A stretch of DNA of 64,000 bases, taken from the NCBI GenBank assembly GCA_033675265.1, contig JAUJYZ010000109.1, forward strand, positions 372,001 through 436,000. The letters are read 5' to 3'. The notes below the pieces were generated by a model. That model was not told the DNA's origin, did no database searches, and worked only from the letters and a program-made list of their open reading frames with translations. The first letter of the stretch is position 1. The number at the start of each line of letters is the position of its first letter. The translations under genes and the position numbers were made by a program. This stretch comes from Actinostola sp. cb2023. Its lineage: Eukaryota > Cnidaria > Anthozoa > Actiniaria > Actinostolidae. Below are positions 10,430-22,264 of this stretch, in pieces.

Positions 10430-11397
10430 ATTGTAAGCTGGACTGAGGCCTTTTTTCGTGGATCTACTGAGTAAAATATTTTCCCCTCTTCTCCTTGATG
10501 ATGACTACGTATTTTCATCAGCATTGGAGGATATACTTCAGTACAATATGTTGATTACATGCACATACCGGCTGTTTACTGGGCGTGCCTGGTTAGCCTA
10601 TGATGAGACTTTCCACAAACATGCTGTGGCCGCACAAATTGTTGACATTGACAAATTGATCAACGTTCAACTCTATAATTTCCACACTGCTAGCGCCGCC
10701 TCTCTTGCTTATCACCATATTTCCCATGTCCATTCGGTGTCCTTTGTTAAATATATAAAGCATTGATTGCAGCCATGCTGTAATTCTATCGTGTTTAAAT
10801 AAATGCAATTATCATATTCATTAATAATTCATGAGGAAAAAAACAATAGAAATCATAAAACCATGGAAGAGATTGTATTTATGATACAAAATCGTCTACA
10901 TTTGCATAGACTTTAACTTTGATTTCTTGGTCAAACTTACTGGTATATTGAAAATTATAGTAGAATGAGATTTTATACATCTATGGATATGATAAGTCCA
11001 ATACAAGATTTGCATCCCTGTTGTATACAACATGGCCACTCATATTGTATCCATTACTTATTATAATTAAGATTAATAGTGATTGATATATTATATAGCA
11101 TCTCCTTCCATGGACATTATTTGTACACATGCATAACCATAACAACTATATTGTATAACACTCCTGGTCAGTTCACAAGTATATTTGTATGACCGTGGTT
11201 GGTAGGTGGTTGGTAGGTGGTGGTTGCGCTGCTATCGCAAAGCATTATGTGAGTATTAAAAAACTACTCATTTGCTTCTCACCTTCGAGCTGTACAGAGC
11301 TACGGTGGAGGCATTAGTTCATGGTCTGGCAGTCAAGTATTTTCTCTTCCCACAATCTTTTATTTTTAAATTGGGGATAAATACTTTGCTTCCATAA
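10430..11397. other. Inter-element stretch, one possible Gag-like fragment
   Basis: A 102-codon frame at 10458-10766 (+) contains WLAYDETFHKHA followed by NVQLYNFH. This resembles a segment I recall from cnidarian retroelement Gag-like proteins, but the match is weak. The rest to 11397 is AT-rich and shows nothing I can name; there is a short direct repeat GGTTGGTAGGTG near 11198-11222. Confidence 0.3.
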
Positions 11398-11760
11398 ATG
11401 AAAGACTCAACAAAAAAGGTTCACTTAAGGGAATTTACAGGAAATACAGTGGCTGTTGATGGCTCTTGTTGGCTGCACAAGGCTCTTACTTCGAGTGTAA
11501 ACAGGACTGGGAATTTTGATATAGGTACATACCGTCAGTGTTCGCATTGCTGCTCTACTTTAACAATTGATGCATTTGCAATAGGAAATGACTATAGTAC
11601 TTTTAGTTACTGACAAACAATATATGTTACGTTTTTTTAGTTATATCGACATTTGCCAAGGGTATTTAGAAATCCTAATCCGTAATGGAGTGAAGCCATT
11701 TATTGTGTTGGACGGTTTTCCCCTACCAGTAAAGTCGAGCAAACTGGAGAAACGTGGAAG
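11398..11760 (+). pseudogene. XPG/EXO1-like N-terminal nuclease exons
   Basis: Two segments match the N-terminal half of FEN1/EXO1/XPG 5'-flap nucleases. Segment 1 (11398-11524) reads LREFTGNTVAVDGSCWLHKA, with the metal-binding Asp in AVDG, and ends at a GT donor. Segment 2 (11641-11760) reads CQGYLEILIRNGVKPFIVLDG, then KSSKLEKRGR, and ends at a GT donor (AAG/gttag); it follows a T-rich AG acceptor. The joined phases do not keep frame, and the usual upstream MGI/L exon and the downstream XPG-I domain were not found. It could be a decayed EXO1-like paralogue or a real gene with missed exons. Confidence 0.5.
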
Positions 11761-11860
11761 GTTAGTAGATATTTATGTCTTCTTAGATATTTATGTAACT
11801 CAACATGTCCATAGGCACATATATAAATGATAAAGCGATAAATATTTTCAACCCATAGGT

Positions 11861-12420
11861 TTGAACTTGTGTGTAGGAAGTTTCACACCTTTCGAAGCTT
11901 TTATTTTGAAAGTCAAATTTATGTTTATAGTTTTGCAAGTGACATCCGCGCTTTTATATTTAAAATTAGAAAAGAACGTTTATGCTTTAATTAAAGCTGG
12001 GAAAGCGAGAGAGATTTGGAAGATAAAAGGCCAAGTAGGCAGCATTGTTGTTAATTCCGCAGAAAGAAAAGAAAGGATTTGTCCCTCTAGCAGATATAAG
12101 GAGAAAGGTGATGAAAGAAGTAGGGGAGTTTTGAGATTTGATATCAAACGCTCCAAATGTGGATACACTCCATACTGTTTCAAGGTATATCAAGCCGCAA
12201 AAACAGTTGCCAAAGGCCTTTCCATTATTGGAAATGACCATATGTACCTCCAACAAACTGTTAGAAAAACAGAAACGCTTTTTCACAACGAAATCCCCAA
12301 AGAAAAACCCCAAATGATATGTTTGTCTCAGCATGCGGTGGCACAACTTTCTGAAACAGAACCAGAAGTGTGTGCATTCGGTTTCAAAGTTGATCCATCC
12401 GAACAGTTAGAAGAAGAAGA
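11861..12420 (+). other. Unrecognised open frame after the XPG-like exons
   Basis: A 219-codon frame (11861-12520) follows the XPG-like exons. Its start and end are probably intronic: it opens with hydrophobic AT-rich sequence, and from 12421 it runs into an inverted repeat. The middle (about 11985-12400) is charged, contains VYQAAKTVAKGLSIIG, and ends with an acidic EQLEEEEGR. I do not recognise it. It may be further exons of the same gene. Confidence 0.25.
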
Positions 12421-13214
12421 GGGGAGAATGGGGAGAAAAGGAAGGGCCTGCAATCGAACCACCCCTTGTTTTTACGACTTTTACGTTCAGAATATGAATG
12501 TAAATTGTTCATTGTTATGAGCTATGTGACGTCAATCATCTTGTCACACATCGCTAGTCCGAGTGGCGGATTAACAGTGTTTTGAATTTATATATCAAAG
12601 AAACTCAAACCAGAGCAGTAATTCAACAGCTGTACAACAGCTGTACAACAGGAAATTATATGTTGGCGATTTTTGCCCACTGGTTTCAGTAAAAGTCTTA
12701 TTTCGTTTACAGCTTCTCATATTAAATGCTCTCTCGCGAAAGAGCTGTTGAAGATGAAGACAGTCCAACAATCTTGGTTATTACATCTTTAGTAGCATCA
12801 TTCAAGCCGATCAGATTCTTGAAATTGAATCGCTTCGTTCATTTGGCCTTGTTGATTGTGATGTAATTTGGCCAGTACTCTTGAAGACCTTGGTGGCCTT
12901 TCTCTGCTGAGAGCGCGCTGGACAAACGATTTCTACAATAGGTTAGAATATCTGAAAAAAGTTATTTCACCAAAAGAGTTATTGTATTAGGGTTCTTTCC
13001 AGTTGGAATCAAAAATGTTATCTTTCCAAATTTCTCTTCTGGATATATTTATTTCTCTAAAACGGAAATGGCCCCCAGTGACCAGTGACCCATAATTATG
13101 ATTGGATGATTCTGACAAGTGTGATGTTAAATTCAGTAGATTCATGAATAATTAATTAGGGGGCAGTTCACAAAAACAAGGGTTGCAGGCCCTTCCTTTT
13201 CTCCCCATTCCCCC
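12421..13214. mobile_element. Inverted-repeat element (MITE-like)
   Basis: Ends 12421-12472 and 13171-13214 are inverted copies sharing AAAAGGAAGGGCCTGCAA and CCCTTGTTTTT, with a 9-bp difference. The roughly 700-bp interior has no coding signal I recognise. Target duplications were not clear. Confidence 0.55.
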
Positions 13215-13812
13215 TATTCTTTCTTTCGCCGCCCCCCTCCCCCTCCCCTGAGGGCCAGGCTACACAGGCTAACAAGTAAAAAACATGCTGCGCAGGCCGA
13301 ACCAGGCAACTTAATCACAGTTCAGTTGAAACAAAGACTTCGATGATGGTCTTCAATTTTTTTGCATGGAAGATCTGAAAAATATTGGCCTAAAAACTGG
13401 CTCGATGCACAAAGTCAATTACATGGCAAAATAATTTCTACAGCTTAGTCGCCGAGCATGCGCAATGGATTGTTTAAAGAGCAAAGACAGTAGTAGCATA
13501 ATGTTTATTTAAAAGCATTCTTCACTTTTCATCTTTTTTCTTGGATGACGTCCCTGTACAGTTCCCAAATATCTACTATTTTTCCTTGAATAAATATAGA
13601 TAAATTTAGATGTTTTTAAGATAAGAACTTTGTTATCTAAGCGGTTCCAATTCTAAATGAAAGTTTTTGTCTTTGAGCTAATCAAAATTAACGGTCAACA
13701 TGAAAATATCGTAAAATTTGTATCCATAATTTTCTTCTAAGATGACCGGGCTTGCTTCATCTAGATATTTGATAGGAGATTCGTAAAGAACATCTGAGTT
13801 TGTGGCGCCGTT

Positions 13813-14240
13813 TTGGTTGTTTTTAGTGGTATCCATGGCAACGATCGATCAAACCAATTTTTAAAATTAAACTTATATTACGTGTATCAGAGAGGAAGTG
13901 AGGAAGTACTATTTGGACTCCGAATTCCATTTCAAGTACTAAGATTTTGGCAAGGTTTGGTGAAAGATGGAGAGGAGGAGCTGGGATGTGAAGTTTGTAC
14001 AGCTGTTAGAGTGGAGTATCCCAGGTAATACATTTTATTCAAGGAAGATCGAAACATCAGATGAAATTGACCAGCACATAAGTAAACTAGCAGGAAGTGT
14101 AGTACAAATATATAAAACAAAGATAGGTAGAGCGGGCAAGGAGCTACAGGAGAGAGAGAAAGTATTTCACGTCAACAAACGACATGTGAAAGCAGCTAAT
14201 CAGTGGAGAGGAGGTATAGCACTTAGAGAATACAGTTGAA
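13813..14240 (+). other. Unrecognised coding-like fragments
   Basis: Two overlapping frames (13813-14028 and 13967-14239). The first contains FQVLRFWQGLVKDGEEELG and could end at a GT after EYPR near 14022. The second is charged and helical (IYKTKIGRAGKELQEREKV). They lie just upstream of the TRAQRALWF-family fragment and may belong to it. No family assigned. Confidence 0.3.
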
Positions 14241-14372
14241 GAATGGAGAAATAATTATGCTAATCTATGAGCGATCTTTACTGTTGTTTAGTCACGGAAA
14301 TACGGAAATGAGATAGGAAAATACAAGACCTTGAAAAAGAAAACAAAGAGTTAGCCAAGTGCATTTCAGTCA

Positions 14373-14924
14373 TTGAAGGGAGTGAGTACAGGGGAAAACA
14401 CTTGTCAGAAGCAAAACAAAATTGTTGTTACTAGAGCACAAAGGGCCTTGTGGTTTTCCAAGTTTTTTGGGATATATATTGAGGCTATTATAGTAAAGGA
14501 TAGTTTGACTGGACACACAGACATATTACAACTACTAACTAATGCTTCACCAGCTGTTGTTGAGGGTCAAGGGTTCGAGAAACTTTCTGAGGAAGTCAAA
14601 CTCAAAGTTGAGAAAGTGTGGTTTTTGTTAGACAATTTTTGTGTTGGTGAAAAGTTTTATCATGAATTTTCTTTTGTTTGTGATGGTCTCCCCATATCAT
14701 ACCTGATTAAGCAGCGTCGGTCTATTTTAGATAAATTGTGTCACCTTGTGTCATCACTGGAAAGACCACATTGTGGAAGTAGGGTGAGTTCTGTTGGGAC
14801 TCTATTTGAAGATAACATCAATGAGTTTCTGGTCTCTAATCCAGATTTTAAAACGGAGAGTGAAATAATCAAGATCAAAATAAATGGTGATGGTGCTTGT
14901 ATAACCACAACAGTAATTTTATAA
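14373..14924 (+). pseudogene. Fragment of a repeated orphan protein (TRAQRALWF / GDGA family)
   Basis: 183 codons containing TRAQRALWFSKFFGIYIEA, then EKVWFLLDNFCVGEKFYHEF, then LPISYLIKQRR, and ending KIKINGDGA. I recognise this order from a multi-copy uncharacterised protein of cnidarian genomes, in which a longer C-terminal half follows GDGA; here it stops within 30 bp of that motif. High copy number suggests a mobile element origin, but the family has no assigned function that I know. The frame is open but truncated at both ends. Confidence 0.55.
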
Positions 14925-17900
14925 TTCTTTCTTTTTCATTACTTTAAACTGGACAAAATGTCATGTCAGCCGTCTACCACTCATCCAGTGAGCCGAACAG
15001 ATCACATGCTTCGTCCACTTGACGTTGACATAGTACATGGGCATATTCTCTACGAAGGTCTAATGCACTGGAGGTGTGCGCCAACTGTTATGGCATAAAG
15101 CGAATAAAACAACATCAAAACAGCCCCATCAATGTTACATGGCCGCAATTTTGGTTTTCTTGTCCGGATTTGCGACCTCTAGTTACAAGACCCCCACAGT
15201 ATGAAATCGGACATTGACAACATCAGCAGTCCTAATAGTCTAGTTTATTATCTATTATCTTACATTATTATATTTTCTAGAGAGATGCTGGAAAAGTACA
15301 CCCAAATTATACATGGAATTACTATCCGCAGTAAAGACAGACCCGCCACAGTCTGTTCATGTTGGCATTATTTCGTCATTTTGTGCTATAATTGTATATT
15401 ATATATACCCTATACTTTATTCTATAAACTGACCTTTAGTAAATATATTCAAGATTACTGCCAATAAAAACTTCAAGTCTTCATGTCTGATCGGCAGTTG
15501 TTGAGTTTGTGTTTCTGGCAATTATTTTTTATGTTATATCGATGGGAGATGTACTTGGGTTCATAGTGGATGACGCCCTAACTTTCTTTGAATTCGAAGG
15601 CAGAGAACAGAACCTAAAAAACTTTGTAAACCAAAGTCACCCAAAAATAGGATGTGTCGGACAGCTGACCATTTCTGGTAGAGGGTAGCTATCTGGTTGT
15701 GTGCATGTAAAGAGGACTATGTTTGAAAAGGCAGTGATATCAAACATGGATAATGGTAATACAGAAAAATGATGGAATCTATGCTATCGGATGTACCTCT
15801 GAACCCACAACATGATTAACTCTTTTCCTACGACTTCCATATATGGCGTAGGAATCCTACTTGATATCCTAGGAATCCTACTTGATCCACACATAAATTA
15901 ACGAACTGATTATTTAAGTCAGGGGCAGTCTCATGCCCCTATTCATAAGCATAAGCATAATCATAAGGTTTTATGATTTGTTGAAATGTTGGTGTCTTTT
16001 TTTCAAAAAAGCTTTTTTGACCATCGTTTTTCGGCACGTTCTGGCCGTTGGAAACCGGTTCAGTTCCATGTACGCGTTAGTGCTCGACGAATACTGTGTG
16101 TTAAAAGTTGAATTTTCTCATTTGCATAAAATGCTAATTTTTGGGTGACCTCGGTATGTTGGAACTTTAGGTGCTCAGAACTTCTTTGGATTTCATCCAA
16201 TCAATCTAATATTTCGTACATAAATAGTGACGATATGTGTCCGCCCACCAAAACCATTAAAGTTGCTATAGAATATAGTAGAATATATATAAATATCTCC
16301 CTGGATTTAAGGTATCAGGATACGTTTTGGACCCCTATGTCTTTGGACTTCGACAACACGCGCGCTTTACAATATTTTACCAAGAAATTATACATTTTCT
16401 GAAAGCTAAATAAATGTAGTTTTTGAGTATACTTTCATATTTTTAGATTTTGCATCATAGAAATTGTTAGGCGAGTATACGTGAAATTCGACCGTAGTGC
16501 GTTCTAAAAGTTCGATTGCATATGGAATTTAAGTTATGCTTGTGAAAAACACTCTAACAGACTCTCGAGATAATGAACTTAAAAACTGTCTCAGTTTTCC
16601 GATATCTGTTTTAGATCAACCGCAATCCTACGCCAAAGTTGAGCAATTGATTTTAGAGCTATGTTGTCAACAAATAGGGCCATAACGTTTGAACGAAAAT
16701 AACATGAAAAAATCGGAGACACCGTTTTTTAGATCAACTATTGCTGAGCCACCTTGCAAATTTTCAGCGAAATCCATCGAAACCCTAGCGACATTAAGCC
16801 TCCGAAAGACGTGCATTTAGCGCTGAAATAGTTCCGAGAAAAGACGCAATTACTGTTTTGGAAGATCAAGCCACACCATGTTTATCCAACACCTAGCGTG
16901 ATTGAATCTGTCAACCACTTGTCAAGATATCTGGTCAGTATTCAGCAAAGGTCGACAGGTCATATGCAAATGACAAAATATCGCAGTAAATTTATTGTGC
17001 TTTGGCTTGTTCGAGTATTGCGGGTGCCGGGGCATGTTTTAGTGTGTGTGTATGTATTTGTATGGTTTTCTGCTCTGTTTGGGAACGGTTTCTTCGAAGA
17101 CGAAGTCGACGATCTTCTTCTTGGATGAGAATATAAAGATTTACGTTTTCTTGAAGACATGTATTTGCTTGTACATGTAAAAAGTTGACAATGGTTATGA
17201 GTGTCACGTACTGATGCGCTTCGACTGACGTCACAATCCAACCAATTACTGTCGACATATCGTTTCCTGTAGCAAAATAGTCACGATTTTGGTTATCTTC
17301 GTTTTCTCTGCTTGATTCGTTAAACTTTGTAATATCTTTTAAAGAAAGTCATAGTAAAAGGAAGCTTATTCAAAATCTTCAAAAATCATTTGTATCCAAA
17401 TGATTTTTTTGCTAAAAAAACATATCCTGATACCTTTAGGACGTTCGCGGGCAAAAGAACTATCCATGTTTTTTCCCTGAAACTTCGTATGGTGAAAAAA
17501 GATCATTATAGAAGCTAAATGAGCAAATAAAAAATGAGGGTCACCGACTTCGCTATGGAGCCAGATTTCTTCAAAACATACCCTTTTTCTGATCGAAAAT
17601 TACGTGCCTTAAATCCACGGAAAGTCGAGAATGACAGGTATTTTTTTGTAGAAAAACTAAACGGATTGCTAAAATTTTCCTCAAATGGCTATCTAAGAGT
17701 TTATAGAATAAAATTATGTACAAAGATTTGTGAATATATATAGAAACAACCTGTAGTTTTTGGCTCATATTTACAGTCACCACATAGCCATCGATGACTC
17801 TTTCGCGTGAAGGTAGGTTGATTCGTGTTTTTATCAAAATCTAACCATGTTTTTCTCTTTAAATTTGGTACATGGGGAGCTTTTTCACCGGTATCGTTCT

Positions 17901-18767
17901 CGAGATATTAGCCGATGAAAATCGTCTACGTAACATGCGTGACTGGCTGCCATCTTGGACGTGAGGAAAGAGGACTGGACCGAGATGATTCGAACCTTGA
18001 TTTTATGCGCAGAAAAGATGCGCGTGAACAATGCGCACGAACGTCCTTAGAGATTTCATTTGATTTACCAAACTTAGGTGGGGAGTGACGAGCTTATATT
18101 TGTATAAAAATATAAAAAAGTCGTCCAGTGAAACCTTTCTTTACTTGTGAAAAAAAAAAGTGCTACTTAAATTGTTTTGGGAAACCCGACTTGTATTATT
18201 GTTTTGGGCCATGTTTGACGGTTAATAGCTAGGTAACCGAGCCCTATATCAAGACCTCTTTAGCACCAACAAGCCTATATTGCTTCTATATTGCCCGGGC
18301 GTTTTTGGGGTATGGGAAAATTGTCCCCACTAATCACGTGATATAGTTACATTGGTCAGTGGTTTAGGAGTTTTATCTTGTATTAAATTTCTCTTGCATG
18401 CTTCGTTTCCCTGTCCTTTTGAAACTGAAGTGAAACTTGTGAAAATATATCATATTTGAATACGTTTGTGAAAGTGTTCACCATTCGGAGCAGCATGTTG
18501 AAAAGAAATTAACTACGCCTTCAAGAGAGTCATTCTCACGGTAATTTACATATCCGTTTCTTTCGTAACCATGATAAGAAAGCCGCATATGATTGGATGT
18601 GATCCAAATCTATGACAGCTAATTGACAGGCAGTGCTGGTAGTATTATGTTAATGAGAAACCAAATACAGTAACAAATACAGGCCATGGGCTATTGAACA
18701 ATGGTATTATCGATGTCTGGTAATCTATCCTAGCTCTACCGCAAAAAGTTAAAATTAATTAAAATAT
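14925..18767. other. About 3.8 kb without recognised genes
   Basis: AT-rich sequence with scattered short frames and no domain I can name. Local features are a 16-bp direct repeat (15850-15865, 15871-15886, AGGAATCCTACTTGAT) and a roughly 14-bp inverted pair, TATCAGGATA near 16314 with TATCCTGATA near 17427. A partial relative of the 18768/19207 repeat lies near 18185-18240, and another near 18700-18765. Confidence 0.5.
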
Positions 18768-19092
18768 ACAACTTTCACATACATATGTGTCTGGAATTCG
18801 GGGGGGGAACATGCCTTTATTTTGGGAAAACCGACCATTTGTTATTGTTTTGGGGCATGTTTGACGGTTAATGGCTTGGGTTACCGATGTCTGATTGTCT
18901 AACCTAGCTCTACCGCAAAAAGTTAAAATTAATTAAAATATTGCAAAAAAAGGAGAAAAATGTTAAAAAATATATCGATAGTTTGGTGGTCATTCACGTT
19001 ATCAGTTTTACATGCGCACTGTATAGCATCATGGTAGCGCGCGCGGTCCACGGTATGCCACTGCAGTGCCAAATTTGGTATGAATTAATTAA
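18768..19092 (+). repeat. Direct repeat of about 325 bp, copy 1
   Basis: Starts ACAACTTTCACATACATATG and ends near ATGAATTAATTAAG. Copy 2 is 19207-19527, offset about 439 bp, with small indels (for example a shorter TAAAAAATATATCGATAG segment in copy 2). It carries no coding signal. It is probably two copies of an interspersed repeat. Confidence 0.85.
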
Positions 19093-19206
19093 GGTGGCTC
19101 GTCACCCTTAGAAATACTTTGCCATATTGACTGTCACTTTTCTTCGAAATTTCCCTCAATAACCTACCAATATTTTGCAACTGTTACATGGCGCACATGC
19201 CCCTCT

Positions 19207-19527
19207 ACAACTTTCACATACATATGTGTCTGGAATTCGGGGGGGAACATGCCTTTATTTTGGGAAAACCGACCATTTGTTATTGTTTTGGGGCATGTTT
19301 GACGGTTAATGGCTTGGGTTACCGATGTCTGATTGTCTGATTGTCTAACCTAGCTCTACCGCAAAAAGTTAAAATTAATTAAAATATTGCAAAAAAAGGA
19401 GAAAAATGTTAAAATAGTTTGGTGGTCATTCACGTTATCAGTTTTACATGCGCACTGTATAGCATCATGGTAGCGCCGTCCACGGTATGCTACTGCAGTG
19501 CCAAATTTGGTATGAATTAAATAAGAC
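19207..19527 (+). repeat. Direct repeat of about 325 bp, copy 2
   Basis: Second copy of 18768-19092. The 115 bp between the copies includes CATATTGACTGTCAC and is not repeated. Confidence 0.85.
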
Positions 19528-19627
19528 ATAGAGAACTTCTGGGGAGCAGAAGCAGGTTAGCATTCATCACTCTACTATACTTACCATCATTCTCTTGGTT
19601 TTTAATTTTCCTTCTCTTTCATAGAGC

Positions 19628-20208
19628 AGGTATATGATGGAGCGAGCAACTTGGACAGCGATGACAAGGGAGAGGACGGGGAATTTAGCCCAGACGAGAG
19701 TGAAGGTGAAGAGGTATTCTTCTTATTCTATCTCTTTCAACTGATTTTGATCCTTCGTTCATCACTTTTTTAATGTAATAAACAGATCAAAAGAAGGGGC
19801 AAATATGGCCCGGTGTGCCGACCCTCCAACGTCATGGAAGCACTAATAGGGACCTTAAGCATCAGAAAATTATACGACGCGAACGTGAGGACGACGGTGC
19901 GCGCACTGACGAATAATGTTCAAAACGACCGTTGACGTCAATCTACGACGGCATTTTACCTGTTTTCACGTCGTAGATTGCCGTCACGGACGTCCACGAT
20001 CGTTTTGAACACCCTGATGGCGGTTGTAAATCTGGAAACGTCAGAAGGCAGATGTACCAGCAGGTAACTGGAAGGTGATGTCGTCCATTTAATAATTATT
20101 ACGAGGTGTGCTTACTCGATTGTTCTCTTTAGGTTGAAACTATCTACGAGGTCATAGGCAGACCATCTACCCTGCAAGAAATATTCGATAAGAATTTACT
20201 TTATAACA
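19628..20208 (+). other. Small exons of an unidentified gene
   Basis: Three stretches have acceptor-like and donor-like borders and open frames. One at 19628-19711 is acidic (QVYDGASNLDSDD…SPDESEGEE) and ends at GAG/gtattc. One starting near 19786 after AACAG is basic (IKRRGKYGPVCRPSNVMEAL). One at about 20134-20208 (VETIYEVIGRPSTLQEIFD) lies between TTTAG and a gttag donor. A possible fourth starts near 20272 (FFKAKLDERQADKTKG). They could be a host gene disrupted by the element at 20.34 kb. Domain not recognised. Confidence 0.35.
19917..20011. repeat. Imperfect palindrome, MITE-like
   Basis: TGTTCAAAACGA and TCGTTTTGAACA form the outer arms, and CAATCTACGAC with GTCGTAGATTG the inner arms, giving a stem over about 95 bp. 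It lies in the presumed intron between small exons. No convincing target duplication was found. Confidence 0.65.
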
Positions 20209-20795
20209 GGTTAGAAGTAGTGATCGGTAGTGATTATTGGTAGTAATGCCAACTACTTACTTACTTACTAGCTTTTTCAAGGCCAAATTAGATGAGCGAC
20301 AGGCCGACAAGACCAAGGGGATGTCTTGTAATAACTAGACTGTTTTAGCACCGACATCGAGTACGAGTACCAGTGTTTTTCATTTCACGTACTGCGCATG
20401 CGTTCTGCTCTAATCACATGCCCAACTCGTTCTCGCAAGTCGTACAACGACGAGATCAGCCGTGAAACTCGTGCTTGTCAGAACGACTTTTGCTGAGGTA
20501 AGTTAAGACTTTGTAAATCACTTTTTTCTTGATGTAAGCACTTTTTAACCACTATCAATGTTAATATTAAAGATTTTGTAAGAGTTTCTGATTTCTTTTT
20601 ATTTCAAAATGTCAATAAAAGCTGAATTATTGGAAGCTTTGCAGCTAAGCCATTTCGTAATCTTGCATTAGTTTACATGCTTTCTTTGTCGCTTAATTTA
20701 TTGTTGATTCTTTACCTTAGTGCACACATCTACTGCTATATCTTCTGGAGAATCGTAAGTAGGTTATTGTAGATATTTTTGCTTACTTTTAATTT

Positions 20796-20816
20796 CAATC
20801 AATCAATCAATCAATC
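20796..20816 (+). repeat. (CAAT)n microsatellite
   Basis: Five CAAT units followed by CGTTTATTTAACC. This looks like the 3' tail of a LINE or SINE insertion on the - strand; no coding part was seen next to it. Confidence 0.6.
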
Positions 20817-21199
20817 GTTTATTTAACCACGAATCGTCTAAGAAGAATCCGAGCAGAAGCTCGTTCTAAAAACGATTTTGCACTGTTGTGTCTTCAACTT
20901 TGTTCTCGAAAACACGCATGAGCTTAGATTTTCGGCTGCCGTAATTTTCTATTAAATTGAATCTTTGCCCCCTTCCTCTATTCCCAATCCAAATCATATG
21001 ACTAATTCAGTTTTTACACACCGAACTATTCAGGGTCAAGGGTTATATATATTAGTATGCTTATTGTGTATGCATTTTATTTAAGTTGTGACATAAAATG
21101 TGAGATACATACATTATTTACTTCCATAATTTGTCATCAGGAAGTGGTTCTGTTTTGTAAGATATATTATGTGCCATATAAAAATGTTTAAATATGTGA

Positions 21200-21844
21200 G
21201 ATAAGCTATGGGTTGAAGAAAGAAAAATACGTCTTACAGCTTCAAATTTTGGTAGAGTTCTTTTCAGAAAGGCTAAACCCTCTGAATCATTTTTGAAGAG
21301 TATTTTTCAACCAAAGGATTTATCAAATGTCTCATCCATTCGCCATGGAAAACAAAATGAAACTGTGGTGAGGTCTCTCTATGCACGTAAGATGCAAAAA
21401 CAATTCCATAGAAACTTTACAGTTTATGATAGTGGGCTGGTGGTTAATCCATCCTGCCCCTACCTAGGAGCTACTCCTGATGGTAAGATATTTGATCCTA
21501 CTTATCAATGTCCATTTGGATTACTTGAAATAAAGTGTCCCTATGCATAAAGGCAAAAGTCTATTGAAACTGCTTGCCAAGACAACAATTTCTTTTGCTC
21601 AATTAATGATGGAGCTCCAAGGTTGAAATCTGATCACAAAACAGGATATTATGCACAGGTACAAGGCCAGCTCGCACTGAGTGGATTACAGTGGTGTGAC
21701 TTTGTTGTCTATCTTTCAGGATCAAGGACTCTTACTGTGGAACGCATTCACTCAGACCCTGACTATTGGAAAGATACACTTAAGCCCAAATTATCTACTT
21801 TTTATTTTGAACATGCCATTAATTTCTTGCAAAAACAGCAATAG
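21200..21844 (+). pseudogene. YqaJ-type exonuclease of the second ISL2EU-like element
   Basis: The frame opens at DKLWVEERKIRLTASNFGRV (R-x-x-A-S-x-F-G motif). It continues with YLGATPDGKIF (metal-binding Asp), LLEIKCPY (E-x-K catalytic pair) and GYYAQVQGQLALSG (conserved Gln), and ends FLQKQQ at a TAG stop. One in-frame TAA at 21548-21550 lies right after the catalytic LLEIKCPYA. The upstream SAP/SWIM part was not identified between 20.34 and 21.2 kb, so it is eroded, in other exons, or lost. Similarity to the first element's nuclease is only at motif level, so they are different families. Confidence 0.8.
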
Positions 21845-21996
21845 ACCTCTTTAGCATGACTTCATGTTTTCACATGTCCATTTCCTTGAGTAAAATATAT
21901 TTTCTCCAGTAATGTGAAAATACTCTGAGCTCAGAAGCTTATTCCCAAAAGGCTTGAAATGGGAAACCACTGAGGCAAGGTTAAAGAGGTCTGTCT
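21844..21996. mobile_element. Small inverted-repeat element (candidate)
   Basis: GACCTCTTTA at the left and TAAAGAGGTC at the right bound about 153 bp, and the left end overlaps the exonuclease stop codon. The same end sequence occurs at 24996-25007 and near 18256. It may be a solo derivative of the ends of the second ISL2EU-like element. Confidence 0.4.
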
Positions 21997-22264
21997 GTAA
22001 CTGCATTTATGTCTTGGTCTCATTATTGCTGACAGTGTTGCCATTTCTAAATAAATGTGAAACCAGGGAGGGGTAGGGGGCCAGTCAAAAGGTTAGAGAT
22101 TTTACGTTTACAAATGCTTTCAAGTGCCCTACACATAGGTAAAAAAATTAAATAAAGTTACCCACCATTGTGCAGCATTGAGTGGCAAAATAAGAGAAAC
22201 TTCATAATGGGTAGGTAATGGGGCAGTTAAAGCATTTAAACTGTCCTATAAAGATGGTATAAAA

